From NCBI GenBank assembly GCA_029204225.1, contig CM055093.1:23045912-23109911 (forward strand): a DNA stretch of 64,000 nucleotides, read 5' to 3'. The translations under genes and the position numbers were made by a program. Every line of letters begins with the position of its first letter. Positions within the stretch are counted from its first letter, which is position 1. The notes under the pieces are model-generated. The model saw only the letters and a list, made by a program, of their open reading frames with translations, was not told the origin of the DNA and searched no databases. The DNA comes from Diphasiastrum complanatum. Taxonomy: Eukaryota; Streptophyta; Lycopodiopsida; Lycopodiales; Lycopodiaceae. This document shows, piece by piece, positions 35,165-47,064 of the stretch.

Positions 35165-35827
35165 AATGATAGTGGAAGGAATAGATGAAAACTTGAGGGA
35201 GCGGACTCTTGTCGTCACCCCAAATTAGCCTATTACAACCATTATTATCACAACTGAAAAAAACAGACAGCAATGAACAATGGAGAAGCTGTAAAAATGC
35301 GCTGGACAGCCAGGGATACAATGTGAATTTGAAAGAGTAAACGGAGTCAGAATTCCTGAAAATGTGGTGGAGAATGAGCGCGCGACAGCCTTTTGATAAG
35401 CTGTAAAAGATGGTTGGAATTGGAGAAAAAAAAAGGCAAAAGTGACAAGTTGGGAGTGCTGAGGCAGCGATTTACAGGTTGAAGAATTTTAGCTGTCTGG
35501 AATAGCAAATGATGTCGGAATTGGGTAGTTTTTGGATGAGGATGGGCGCTGGACAGTCAGGGAACTAACTGTGGAAGATGGCTGCAAACTGGAAAAATAT
35601 CAGACGAAAGTGATAGGTCGGAAGGCAGGGACAGCGATGGAAAGGAAGAGGAGGAGCGCTGGGCAGCAAAGAAAAGAGGGGACAAAACAGGGGGAACGCT
35701 GGGCAGGAAGGAGTGGAAGGAGCAGCGATGGAACAGGGCTGTCAAAACGGTAATGGAGCTATAGGAACAACGATGGAGGAGGAAGGCAAGGCAGCAAAGA
35801 AAAAATTCCAGATTGTGCTCAGAAAAG
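35165..35827 (-). other. Chromovirus 5' leader
   Basis: Non-coding sequence between the primer-binding site and the gag ATG. On the plus strand it is purine-rich and repeats a GCGCTGGACAG/GCGCTGGGCAG motif at about 35300, 35547, 35667 and 35698. Similar GGACAGC repeats occur in the leader-like region at 38700-38800. Confidence 0.5.
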
Positions 35828-35840
35828 TGCTCTGATACCA
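35828..35840 (-). other. Primer-binding site of the chromovirus
   Basis: On the minus strand TGGTATCAGAGCA matches the initiator-methionine tRNA complement. It follows GGCTCTATTCGTAACT, which should be the 3' edge of the 5' LTR. Confidence 0.75.
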
Positions 35841-36800
35841 AGTTACGAATAGAGCCACAACTGATCTAGAATTAAGCTATGAAAGCATCACATAAGCAGC
35901 TTGGCTTTCATGGTTAGAATGCCAATTTGCTGGCTACCCCTCTGAATTTGGGCCTGGTCTGTTGACAATTCCACCAATATCCTCTTTTGTTGCCAGCCGC
36001 CTCGTCAAATTTGACCTGGTTTGTTGACTGATGACAAAAATAGTGTTGCTGTTTTCTGCAGCTACAAAGAGTAGCAACGACAAGGAATCTAGCATCAAAA
36101 CATTTCTCTTCCAAGGAATCTATATTATCAGCCATTCCAACGTTTCAGAAGAGCCAGCAATGTAGCAATTGGTATTCCAGTTCCTTGTATCAGTTGCAGG
36201 AAAATCCACAATCCCATACAGCGAAACTGAAAGTGTACAGCTGAATCAAATGTAGTAACAACACTTTTTAGTGATTGGAAATTTTTTAGTCAGCAAATCT
36301 CCTCAATTTCATGAGATTATCTCATCCGGGATCTTTCTGCTCTTTCTCGAATCTTTCCGAGGGCAGTTTCACTCTCGACTTTGTTTTCCTTCCAAGAGAG
36401 GTACTGTCACGAGAGAGAGATCCTCCATTTTCTAGTAGTGAGTTCTCATCCTTTGTAGGGAGATCTCTCTATATCCCTACAGCAGGTTTCTCTCGTATTT
36501 TTGAAGGATACACATTTCAGGGTGTTGATGACTCTTGAAACAACCATCCGTACTATCTGAAATTCGTAAGGAATAATGTGAGAATGTACGTGGAACCATT
36601 CTCTTGTATTTTTTTGATATGGTAGATGTCCTTCCTGATGGTATTGGCAAACAGTGAAAGGAGAGATGATAGAAGAAGAGTGCAGCAATTCAAGGTTTGA
36701 GAAAATCTTTCAAGAAATTTATGCAACATGATAGTCAGGAGACAAACTCTGCACTTATGACTATTATCTTGTAGTCACATGAGTCACATTCATTTGCTAA
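35841..36800. other. Probable LTR/leader remnants, no intact gene
   Basis: It should contain the chromovirus 5' LTR, but I could not match it to the sequence after the polypurine tract at 30491. The right part (36300-36540) looks like LTR or leader of the following copia remnant. Short frames show no domains. Confidence 0.3.
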
Positions 36801-38180
36801 GTTAACAAAGGAGAAAGTATCTATGCAAGGAGAGCATTGACTCTATTTTCAAGAATGATATGTGGGGTCTTGTGGAATTGCCAAGAGGAAAGGGTCCCAT
36901 TGAGTGTGAATGGTGTCTATAGGACCAAATACTAAGTGGATGGGAGCATAGACAAGCATAAGGCAAGGTTGGTCGCAACAAGAAGGGCTGGATTATGATG
37001 AGACTTTCACCCCTGTGGTGAAGATGCCATCCATCAAGACGGTCTTGGCGTGGGTTGCATATTTTGATTGGGATGTCCATCAAATGGATGTCGAGCGCAT
37101 TTGTTAAATGGGCAATGGGCAATGGGCAAAGGAGGAGGTCTACATGGACTAGCCAAAAGGCTTTGGGGCAAAAGGTAAGGAATATAAGGGTGCAAGCTTA
37201 AGTTGACACCCAAGGCATGGTATTGTTATTGACGATTATTTTGTAAAGCAACATGTTTTCTATGTAAAGGAGGATGAGAACATAGTCATTATTGTTCTCT
37301 ACATGTCATTACAGGTAACAATAGGAAGCTGATTGCAAAGGTCAAAGCTATTTGTCTAATGACTTTGATATGAAAGATTTGGGTTTGATTCACTATTGAC
37401 TAGGGTTAGAATTGGAAGAAAAAACAATGCTCTCATTTCCTAGGCAAAGTATGCATGCAAAGGTTGCGCATGTTCAACATGTAGGATTGCAAACCGATCT
37501 CTATTCCCATTGGTACCCGTTGCAAGCCTTCCAAGGAGGATGGCACTCCTTTTGTGGACGGAAATCTTTATAGACAACTTGTGGGAAGCTTGATTTATCT
37601 TACTACTACTAGGCTAGATATGACGTGGGCAAGCAAACTTATGAGCAACCCAACTGAAGCCTGGAAAGTGACAAAGAGGGCGTTGGGGTATGTCAAAGGG
37701 ACTACCAATCATGGGATGGGATACATGAATGCAGGTGAACTTCAGCTTGAAGGCTACCTAGATTTGGATTGGGCAGGTGATAACCGCAGGTTTACTTCGG
37801 ACAATGCCTCTAGCCTTGGTTTAGGGGTAACTTTTTGGTGTAGCAAGTAGGAGTCCACCACCATAACTTGATCATTGACAAAAGCCAAATATAGGGCAAC
37901 TACATAGTACAAGGAATGCTTTCAAGGCTATTTTGGCTAAGGAGGCTACATGTGGCCATGTAGAATCCTACTGTTCTATATTTAGCTAGAGTTGTATTTA
38001 GTTGGCCAAGAATCCTGTGTTCTGTCTTTCATGCACATATGAAGCACATAGAGGTGGAGCAACACTTCATATGAGAGAATTGCAGAGTGGTGAAATTCGG
38101 TTGATTTATTGCGACACTAATGGTCAAGCAGCTTTTGAAATTTCAGCATCCTGCTGATCTTTCCAAGTGGAGTTTGGATC
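36800..38180 (+). pseudogene. Ty1/copia RT-RNase H remnant, heavily decayed
   Basis: Scattered plus-strand pieces follow copia pol order. DETFTPVVKMPSIKTVL and DWDVHQMDV (about 36995-37095) are the RT start. LYRQLVGSLIYLTTTRLDM and GYLDLDWAGDNRRFTSD (37554-37850) are the RT end and RNase H. VEQHFI-like and RLIYC pieces near 38060-38120 are the C-terminus. Several frameshifts and stops separate them, and the YVDD box is lost. No gag or integrase is visible. It precedes a better-preserved copia remnant on the same strand. Confidence 0.75.
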
Positions 38181-38699
38181 AGCTTTTTTGTCTCTTTTCA
38201 GGTTGAAGGAGGGCGCCCATCACAGATCTTGGAGGAGCAATTTGTGGTACCCAAAAATCAGCATCTCAAATCTGATTTTTTTGCAGCCAGTTGTCAGCAA
38301 GTTTTGTTTGGAGGAGGGCGCCCAAAAATCTGCAACTGATTTTTGGTGTTGGAGCCTTCTTACCTTGCTGTTTTTGTTTTCAGGTTTGCAGTTGTGAAAG
38401 AGGGTGCCCAATATTCAGCATACCCTATTTTGGTTTAGGGCAAAGTTGTGGCTGGAAAATTGCAGATTTTCAGCAAGCAATAGGGTGCTTTCAACAGCCC
38501 TATTGGAGTGTGTGTTGATCACACTATTTGGCTTCCTAGGCTTCAATTGAAGCTAACCTAATTTTTAAGAAGCTGGTTTTTTTGTGCAGAAAGACAGCCA
38601 TCTTTCCATTATCCTTTGGGCACTTTGGTTGCAGATTGAAAGACATCTTATGCTCCTATTTTCAGCTCTTTGTTTGCTGCAAATTTTTGAGTAGATAGC

Positions 38700-38810
38700 C
38701 TGCAGGAATTGTTGGACAGCAAGGACCAGTTTTGGAAGATCTTGGACAGCCAAGTGCAGTCTTGGAAGATCTTGGACAGCCAAAGCTGTTGGACAGCCCA
38801 AAATAGTCCC
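38700..38810. repeat. Short tandem repeat (TTGGAAGATCTTGGACAGCC)
   Basis: TTGGAAGATCTTGGACAGCC occurs at about 38733 and 38762, with extra partial TTGGACAGC units at 38712 and 38789. It lies immediately upstream of the copia remnant at 38821 in a stretch (38165-38820) that otherwise shows only repeated GGAGGGCGCCCA-type blocks. Confidence 0.7.
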
Positions 38811-38820
38811 ACGGTGGCTG

Positions 38821-40476
38821 TTGTCGACTTTGCGGGATAGCATAGTAAGTTTATTTTATCATGGAAAGACACGTGCCTTTACAAAATCAGTGGACTATGC
38901 TGATTTTTCAGATTTTGCTCTTATATCTCATGGAGATGTTGCGGAAGAACCTGTTTTTTATGAGCAGGCCAAGGGAGTAAAATGTTGGGAGGATGCGATG
39001 CAAGATGAGTATGACTCACTCATGAAGAACCAGATTTGGGTTCTTGTTGATCTTCCTCATGGGAAGAAGGCAATTGGTTCTTAATGGGTATACAAAATCA
39101 AGTATAAGGTAGATGGTACCATTGAAAGGTACAAGGCAAGGCTTGTTGCCAAAGGCTATGCTCAGTAAAAGGGGATTGATTATGAGGAGACTTTTTCTCC
39201 TACTGCTCGGATGACTACCGTGAGGGTAGTAACCTCTTTGGCTGCCCATTTTGGTTGGCGTTTGCGGCAACTTGACATAAAGACAACATTTCTCAATGGT
39301 GATCTCAATGAGGAAGTGTACCTTCAACAACCTGCTGGTTTTTTGGTTGAAGGCCAAGAAGATAAAGTTTGTCTTCTCAAGAAGGCACTTTACGGACTGA
39401 AGCAAGCCTCGAGGATGTGGTATCAAAAGATACATGCCTATTTTTGTGATCGTGGGTTTACTAATAGTCCTAGCGAATCTACTCTTTATGTCAAGCATAC
39501 TTCAGATTATATCATCATTATTTTGCTTTATGTTGATGATATTATTATTACGGGAAGTAATGAGCAGCAGATTGATGCCGTAATACTTGATCTTGATATG
39601 GTTTTTGAAACTTCAGATTTAGGCCTATTGCACTTTTATCTTGGTCTTAAATTTGTACAAGAAGGGGCTGGAATTTTCATCTCTCAAGAACGCTACATTG
39701 GGCAGATTTTCAAGATGGAAGATTGCAAGCCGGTTGCTACACCTATGGAGACAGGCCTAAAATTAAGTAGTCAAGGTGATGGGAAACAATTTGATACTAC
39801 TTTATATTGTCAAGCTATTGGCTGTCTCATTTACCTATGTAATTCAAGACCGGACATTTCTTATAGTGTCTCACTCATGAGTCAATTCATGCATGCCCCG
39901 ATGACATCACATTGGAAAGCGTTGAAGAGGATCTTTCGATATTTTCAAGGAACAAGAAGTCATGGACTGGTTTTTCCTGCTTGTGATGATGCATGTTTGG
40001 TTGGTTTTAGCGACTCGGATTGGGGTGGAGATCAAGACACTAGACGCTCTACAAGTGGACATTGCTTTTTTTATTGAAATTCTGCAATTTGGTCAAGTGA
40101 AAAATAGCCCACTGTTGCTACTTCTTCTAGTGAGGCAGAATATAGAGCGATATTTTCAGCCACAACGGAGTGTTTATGGCTGAGAAGACTACTTGTTGAC
40201 ATGAAGTTTGGTGAGCCCTTAGCCACTCTTACCTTGAGTGATAGTCAAAGTGTTATTGCCATTGCACGGAATTTTGTTTTTCATGCGAGGACAAAGCACA
40301 CCGAGATCCATTATCACTTTGTTCGGGAGAGACTTCATGATGGCGACATTTTACTTGAGTATTGTCCTATACAGGATAATATTGCGGACCTCTTCACTAA
40401 GCCGTTGCTTAGAGTCAGATTTGAAGCTTTATGCAAAGCTTTAAATTTAATACCACGTGTTGGTTTTATTACATAG
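38821..40476 (+). pseudogene. Ty1/copia RT-RNase H, four in-frame stops
   Basis: A single plus-strand reading frame, about 552 codons, interrupted only by stops at 39082-39084, 39166-39168, 40075-40077 and 40105-40107; no frameshift. It covers the integrase-RT linker (WEDAMQDEYDSLMKNQIWVL), RT (ARLVAKGYAQ; LDIKTTFLNGDLNEEVY; KKALYGLKQASRMWY; LLYVDDIIITGS) and RNase H (GFSDSDWGGDQDTRRSTSG; SSSEAEYRA; RTKHTEIHYHFVRE; NIADLFTKPL). Gag, protease and integrase are missing, so it is 5'-truncated. A polypurine tract and 3' LTR follow within 40 bp. Preservation of the frame suggests recent inactivation by point mutations. Confidence 0.9.
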
Positions 40477-40503
40477 TGAAGATTTCAGTTTTTGCATTGT
40501 CAT

Positions 40504-40513
40504 TTAAGGAGGG
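40504..40513 (+). other. Polypurine tract
   Basis: TTAAGGAGGG directly before the TGTTAG start of the 3' LTR. Confidence 0.7.
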
Positions 40514-40921
40514 TGTTAGAAATAAATGACTATGCTAAAGCTAATCCACAGGTTACTTTGACCCAAAAGGTCGAGATTTGTGTAACCATGGGTATTTAGT
40601 TATTTAGGCCATCTTAAGTTTGTCTTAAGTTCAGTTGGACCCAATTTTGGTCATGTACTAACTTGTGGGTCCTTAGATGTCTATTTGGTTTAGGGGCCCT
40701 ATCTTGACTTTTGGGGGTGCCCTACATTCGGTAAGTAGGTAGAGTACATATTTGCTTATTGTCACATTTTTCAGTTTGGCTAAGCCTTGCTCTCCATTGC
40801 TTGTGTTGTTGTTTCTTCTCTCTCTCTCTCACTTAGAGGAGGGCCCCAACCTCTTCTCTCTTGTTTCTTGTGGAGATTGATTGATAACTAGACTTGGTGA
40901 TTTGACTCTTGTTTTCCTACA
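40514..40921 (+). mobile_element. Copia 3' LTR (about 408 bp)
   Basis: It begins TGTTAGAAATAAATG next to the polypurine tract and ends ...TTTTCCTACA, giving TG...CA termini. It holds a short CT-rich run near 40818. The paired 5' LTR is absent, so the right boundary is inferred from the CA end alone. Confidence 0.6.
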
Positions 40922-41597
40922 TCTCTCCGGCCCCTTCAGGCTCTTCCTCCTTGTTGCTTGGAAAATATGTCGATAAATCTGCATCAAACCTGCTCACAGA
41001 GACATTGTAAAGTGGCTTGCCCCATGGACCCGCCATTATGAGTTGTGCCCCTCCAAACTTGAGACCAGAAGTTAAAAAATGCTCCTTGGGTCCTCAAAAC
41101 CCTATACATTGCCCCAACTTCATTAAATATGGCATTAACCCCATGAAGTCACGCAATCCAAGGCTGGAGAAAGCTTTGTACTTGCCATACTATCTCTGGA
41201 GAAGATTCCACCCACGGAGAAAATAAACTATGATGACCCCCGACAGCCGTCCAGGGTGTACCTTCTGGTACCTCGACTTCGTAGTCAGAGCATCGACAGA
41301 GGAATCTTCATTAGAGTACAAATAGGACAAATAGTGACTTCTAACATGAATGACGTCGATTCATCCTCTGATGATGTTGATGATGAATCATTGGAATCAC
41401 CTGACTTGTCACGTTCTTGCTTTCTTGAACTAGAGGTCTTTCTCAAATGAACCCTTGAAGCAGTATCCTTTTGGATTCAATATTAATACATTGGAATACA
41501 TATCATCGACATGCATCAAAAAGTAATTAATAGCCAATTGCATCAAATGACATGACATCGGTATAGATGTGACGATAATCGGAAGCTCCGGTTGGAG

Positions 41598-42344
41598 TCA
41601 ATCAAGATAGCTTGTCAAAGAACACAATTGCTTGAAACTGTCTTGATCGAAGACTCTTTTGCATTCACTTTTGAAAAGTCTCCAATTCCATTCCACAGAA
41701 TTTTGAACTTGCAGCCACCAATATCTAACAGACCCCGTAAAATACGATGTCACAAAAGTAACTTTTTCGAACTTGAAACTTGCATGAGAACGGAAATAGT
41801 AGCCCATAGAACTCAACCATCATATTATTTCCATTGAATTGTTTTGACCATCAAAAGTAGGGATAGTCAAAATGACTTGCATCTCCTTATTTATGATTAG
41901 TGCACAACACTCATTACTTATTGTAGACAATATCCGCCATGATATGGGTTGCTTTGCATAGCTGCTCGCAATTGAGATTCAAGTCCATGGATATAGTGCA
42001 TCACATTAGTCTTCTCAATTGGGAATTGAACACTTGAATAGTCTTCCATCGGAACATGACCAACAATTTTTTGAATATATCAATACTTCATATTTCATCC
42101 AATATTGCCTCCAAATAAGAGCAGGACCATGAAGGTACTTTTCGACCATTGTCAATAAATCTTGATCACTTATGGGAAAATAGGGCTGATAATTTTTCAA
42201 CCATTGTTCAATGATAATAGGACTTGACCGTCCATCAAACAATAGTAATGGAGAACCAGAGCGGTTGTAAGAAGTTGCACAATGACTATTACATTGATTT
42301 CTAGGAGACTTATTGATATTGTTATTCTGATCGATATGTTGCAC
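41598..42344 (-). pseudogene. Retrotransposon gag-like remnants
   Basis: Two minus-strand frames carry gag-type motifs. At 42015-42344 there is LLLFDGRSSPIIIEQWLKNY then YLHGPALIWRQY. At 41598-41816 there is FVTSYFTGSVRYWWLQ followed by WRLFKSECKRVF. The F-x-G..P..W....L.G.A..WW spacing is that of Ty3-type gag (retrotrans_gag). The two frames overlap in content rather than forming one chain, so they may be two copies or a rearranged copy. No pol is attached. Confidence 0.5.
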
Positions 42345-42514
42345 AAAAGGTGTTCATGTTGACAAAAAGAGTTCATGTATCACAATGAGTGCTCACCTTG
42401 TGAGTTGCAATGATGTTTCGATTTGAATAGGCTCGTCGTAATATATAATATCGGGCCACATGGCACCAAAATGGAGTACAATGATGTTCCATGAACATAA
42501 TGAAAACTACACAA

Positions 42515-43870
42515 CTAAGGCTCGTCAGAGTCATGGTAGGAACCATCATCTGAATCTGTGCCTGACTGCAGATCCCAAGGGTCTGTAGATGAATCAGAAC
42601 TGGAGGGAGCCATATGCCGTGGTGTGGCCCTGGCTCTACCGCGTGCTCTGGCTCTCTGCTGTGTGCTCTGGCTCTGGATCCTCCCCCTGCCTCTACCTCT
42701 GCCTTTGCCTTTGCCTCTCTCCCCTCCTCTGGCCCCCCTCTGCCTGCCCCCACCCCTGTGTCTACCCCTGCGTGCCTGTGTGTCAGGTCAGGTGGTTGTG
42801 ATCCAACGCCCTGGGATGGCCCTACCCACTGTGATGATGCTTGGCCGACGGCTGCCTGTGATGCTCCACTCCTGTCTACAAAAAGCGAACTCAGCCCCCC
42901 CCTCTCAGAACCTCTAGGTCTCCCCCTGGGAATGGCTGGCTGGCTCCTCTGTCTCCGCATCAGGGTCCACCAGCAAGTCAGGTCATCCCCCTGTGCCTCC
43001 GCCCCCATCTCCTCATCCTCCTCCGTATCCCCCTCAACCCACTCCTCCTCCTCCTGATAGTCAGCCCCGAGCTCCTCTCCACCCTCCAAGCCCTCATCAT
43101 CCCCCTCCTCAGCCCTAGCCCTCTGCCTGTCTGCCCTCCTCGAATGCCGTAGAACTCGTGCATCAGCCTGCGCCTGTCTATATAACTCTCTATAGATCTC
43201 ATCATCCATCTCCTCCTGCGTGGGTGGTGCCCGAGGAGCAGCAGCTGCCAAATCCACCAAGCAAGTGTCAGGGTTCACCTGTAACCAAAAACAATACATT
43301 GTTGTCAGCAATTCATTGCATAATTCAAAAGCAATTCAGTTCGTCAAAGCATAGCAAGAATCAGGGGGTGATGATGTGACTCACCTCGAGCATCTGTCCC
43401 CCTCCTCGTGTGCGCCTCAACATACGGCCGTTGGTGTTCACAAACACCAACTGCCTACACTGCTCGATGGACAACCTGTTCCTCTTCTGCGTGTGATACA
43501 AGGCCCAGGTGCTCCAATTTCGCTCGCAAGCTTTGCTGAACAGTCCTGTGCAAGGACTCTCTCGGCCAGTCGTCGCAGGTCACCTGTGCCGCGCCCATGG
43601 TAGCCCCACCACTGATCTGTGGGTGTATCACTCTCTCTGGGAGGACCTGTCGAACCATGTGCTACATCTGCCGCCGAAGAAGAGGAGGGACGAGAAGGAC
43701 CCGCTGCTGTTGATCCAACCTGCTCATGTGACGCTCTCCCCTCTGAAGTAAGCCCTGTTGCTGCGGGTGGAACTGGAGTGGCCCCGCTTGGACCATGCAC
43801 TGCACCTAAACCCTACCCAGAACGTGCTGTACTAGGCTCTGCACCCGTAGTAGGCCGTGCCTGCATACCT
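42515..43870 (-). pseudogene. hAT transposase C-terminal exons (hAT-derived locus)
   Basis: Read on the minus strand. A Ser/Pro-rich linker (43440-43870) leads to QWWGYHGRGTGDLRRLAERVLAQ and, after a one-base frame change near 43530, ACERNWSTWALYHTQKRNRL and LVFVNTNGRMLRR. This is the hAT family C-terminal dimerisation signature (W..C..LA..IL....SS..CERNWS......KRNRL...L.YV..N). A consistent 106-bp phase-0 intron (43279-43384, GT...AG) joins it to a final exon rich in acidic and GRGRG/AKAKAE stretches, ending at a probable stop at 42515. The catalytic part expected upstream is absent. A copia element separates this part from the BED exon at 48897-49219. Confidence 0.75.
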
Positions 43871-43873
43871 GTG

Positions 43874-43960
43874 TGTTAGACATTAATGTTTATTTGACAC
43901 CCCTTAATGATAGTTTGGCCATGCCTGCGTGCTATTTTTAGGGGCCATTACTATTTATAG
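43874..43960 (+). repeat. Truncated 5' LTR of the copia element
   Basis: 87 bp beginning TGTTAGACATTAATG that matches the start of the 3' LTR at 48413 with a few substitutions, ending at CTATTTATAG. Sequence then changes abruptly to the leader. Confidence 0.85.
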
Positions 43961-44290
43961 CGTCTGAGGGCAGCAGTACCTGTTGCAGGCACTTCCGAGG
44001 GCGACAGTAGCTGGGGAAGGCACTTATGAGGGCAGCAGGACCTGTTGCCGGCCCGACAGGCAGCATCTGAGGTAGGTGGACCTGGTGCAGGCACGGACAA
44101 CAGCAGCTAAGGAAGGACCTGGTGCAGGTGGTAACTGAGTAGGTGCAGATTCAGACAGGCAATACCTGGGACAGATGATATCCAGGACAGGTCTGAATCA
44201 GGGCAGGTGATATCAAGGGAAGGTTGTTTCTGGATAGATTTGATTGTTAAACTAAATTCAGGTTGCTGAGATTTGTTACTGATCAGTATA
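43961..44290 (+). repeat. Leader with degenerate CAGG-rich repeats
   Basis: Variants of GAGGGCAGCAGTACCTGTTG, GGACCTGGTGCAGG and GACAGGCA recur irregularly up to about 44230. No TGGTATCAGAG primer-binding site is present. It is non-coding and ends at the gag ATG (44291). Confidence 0.6.
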
Positions 44291-45155
44291 ATGGCAGGAT
44301 TGAACGATGTTGTGTTGCCGGAATCTAGCAAGCTAGATGGAACGAACTACAGTATATGGAAGGTCAAGATGTAGAATATTCTCCAAGATAGAGAATATTG
44401 GGAGATTGTCACAGGTGTCGAGATACCTCCTACCACTGACAGAGAGTTGCGGGAGTATCAGAGACGTAGAAGAAAAGCTCATCATATCATCAACTTATCA
44501 GTTAGAGATATGATTATACCTCATATCAGAGATGCTGCTAGACCCAAGGAGGCGTGGGATATACTAAAGAACTTGTATGAAACGGTAAATCAGTCACGGA
44601 TCTTGTTCTTGACTAATAAATAAGCTTCACACGTTGAAGATGGGTACAGGTGAATCAGTAACGGACTACTTTACTCGAGTGAAAGATCTGAGAGGGCAAC
44701 TTATTGCAGTTGGAGAAAGTGTTCAAGATTCAGTATTGGTATCTATTGTACTTAATAGTCTACCTTTGGCCTATCAGAACTTTGTAATGATGCTATCGTT
44801 AAGAGAAACGAGGCCTTCTTTTGATGAGCTAAATGCCATCTTACTACAGGAAGAAATGAGACGACAAAATATTGTTAACAGGGACGATTTCAAGGAACAA
44901 GCATTCCTGGCAAAGAAGCAAGCAAAGTTCCAAGAAGGGTGGCAAAGGGAAGAAGAAGAAGAAAAAGCAGCAAGATATGGAGGAGAATCAATCAAATCGG
45001 TCAGAAGATGGAACGAAAGTGGTTCGAAAAGGAACCTGCTTCATTTGCGGAAAATCAGGACATTATGCAAGGAGTGCTGGCACAACAAGTTCAAGAAAAA
45101 GCAAGATGGAAATTTTGCTGAAGAAGAAGAAACTTCTAATGCAAGATTGAGTTGA
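44291..45155 (+). pseudogene. Copia gag, broken
   Basis: Starts MAGLNDVVLPESSKLDGTNY, the copia gag pattern, with an in-frame TAG at 44372-44374. A frame change near 44620, at a small AATAA duplication, leads into MGTGESVTDYFTRVKDLRGQ and LNSLPLAYQNFVMML. A second change near 44900 carries the nucleocapsid knuckle CFICGKSGHYARSAG (near 45040) in another frame, where the fourth ligand appears lost (CX2CX4HX4 then no Cys). Gag would form the virus-like particle; this copy cannot. Confidence 0.8.
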
Positions 45156-45165
45156 AGACTATGAG

Positions 45166-45546
45166 TTGTTTTTGGCATTGACATCTTCTGGTAGTGCCTT
45201 CTCGAAGGAAGAAGACTATTGGTTTATTGATTCAGGAGCTTCTAAGCACATGACACCTAGGCGAGACTGGCTATCTAATTTTCAAAAATTAGATGATGGG
45301 TCAAATGTGAAGTTGGGAGACAACTACACATATGATATAAAGGGAGTTGGAAAAGTACAAGTACAACTACCTTCAGGGAGAAACATGAAGGATGTGCTTT
45401 ATGTACCAGGAATCAAGAAAAACTTGCTCTCAAAGCAACACATTGGGGTGCAGTTTGATGAACAACGGTGTCTCATCAAGAAGAAAAATGATGAAGTAGT
45501 AGCTGAGGGCATACTTGCAGAGCGGTTGTATAAACTTCAAGCTTAG
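45166..45546 (+). pseudogene. Copia protease region
   Basis: Carries YWFIDSGASKHMTPRRDWLS, the retropepsin DSGA active site with the copia-typical SKHMT context, then VKLGDNYTYDIKGVGKVQV and VLYVPGIKKNLLS. It ends with a TAG at 45544-45546 just before the integrase zinc region. It is continuous with the next frame apart from this stop. Confidence 0.85.
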
Positions 45547-46503
45547 GTGGTGGATCATCATGCAAGTGTTGCGGTTACTGAATCATTGAGTAAGTTATGG
45601 CATGAGAGGTATGGACATCTGAATTACAAAAGTCTACAAGTCTTGAGGAAATTTAACATGGTTACCGGTTTACCTCAAGTAGTTTCTATTCACAAGGTTT
45701 GTGAAGGTTGTGTCTTAGGCAAGCATCATATGAAGAAATTTTTGCCTAGTACATTCAGGGCGAAAAATGGCCTAGAACTTGTTCATATAGATTTGTGGGG
45801 TCCTATGAAGACTCAATCTTATGGGGGAGCAAGTTACTTTATGGTGTTTGTGGATGACTATTCTAGGAAGACATGGATCTATCTTCTGAAGAATAAGGGT
45901 GAAGCTTTCAAATATTTGACATGGTTTAAGGCACAGGTGGAGAAAGAAACAGATAGACAAATTAAGATACTTCGCTTAGACAAGGGGGGAGAGTATCTTT
46001 CTACGGAATTTCAGGTGTTTTGCAAGGATCATGGTATAGAGAGACAATTTGCAAATACGGACACGCCTCAACAAAATGGAGTTGCGGAAAGAAAGAACCG
46101 GTCCATAGTGGAAACTGCAAGGTGTATGCTCAAGAGTAAGAATCTTCCAAATATGTTTTGGGGTGAAGCAATTAAAATGGCGGTTTATCTTTTGAATCGA
46201 AGTCCTACAAAGGTTGTAGAGAATCGAACTCCAGAGGAAGCTTACACAAGTCGGAAGCCAGATGTAAGTTATTTGAGAGTGTTTGGAAGTATTGCTTATT
46301 CTCACATACCTAAGGATTCAAGGAGCAAATTGGATTCTAAGGCGACCAAATGTTTATTTCTTGGTTATGATAATCAAGAGAAGGGATACAGGTTATATGA
46401 CTTGGAGGGTAAGAAAATAATCATAAGTAGGGATGTAATCTTTGATGAGGAGGCAACTCATAATGATATAGAGATAAGATGGTGGAATCCCTATATTATG
46501 TGA
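45547..46503 (+). pseudogene. Copia integrase
   Basis: About 318 open codons. The N-terminal HHCC zinc finger (WHERYGHLN...CEGCVLGKH) is followed by the core: HIDLWGPM (first Asp), ...FVDDYSRKTWIYLLKNKGEA (second region), and QQNGVAERKNRSIVETARCM with the catalytic Glu. The GKJ-like tail FGSIAYSHIP and KCLFLGYDNQEKGYRLYD follows. It belongs to the same element as the flanking gag/protease and RT. It ends in a TGA, and the linker to RT (46504-47064) has several stops and frame changes. Confidence 0.88.
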
Positions 46504-47064
46504 CGAGTTATTACAGGAACCTGAATCGACACATGTATCGCCTACGCCAATTCAAGAACCGAAAGTGTCTTTGGTTGAGATAGGAAGAGAAGGAGACGTC
46601 AAGTATATGGGATACTTATGCACCTCCCTACTTCACCAAGCAGGAAGCATCCTACATTAGAAGCTAGAATATTGCCTAGGTGGTACTATGAAACTGTCAA
46701 GGATATTGTTATTATGGAACATGGAGAGTCCAGTACACATGGAACTAGGAGATCAACTAGATTTGAAAAGCAACATGAAGATCAAGATCGACAGGAGGTT
46801 CGACAAGAGGATCATCATGAAGATGGGGATGTACATGTTGCATATATGGCTACAATATGAGAGACCAAGGATCCATCTACTTTCAGAGAGGCTGAATAAG
46901 AGGATATTTGGAGAAAAGCTATGGATGAGGAGTACGACTCAATCATGAAGAACAAGACTTGGAGACTTGTTTAGCTACCTATAGGTGAAAAGGCCATTGG
47001 ATGCAAGTGGGTCTATAGGACTAAGTACAAATCAGATGGTTTTATAGATAAACATAAGGCAAGA

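Noticed and set aside
42558-43879. Plus-strand Pro/Leu/Ser-rich frames of 70-147 residues
   Set aside because: Antisense shadows of the GC-rich hAT-derived exons, whose minus-strand frames carry the hAT dimerisation motif and a consistent intron.
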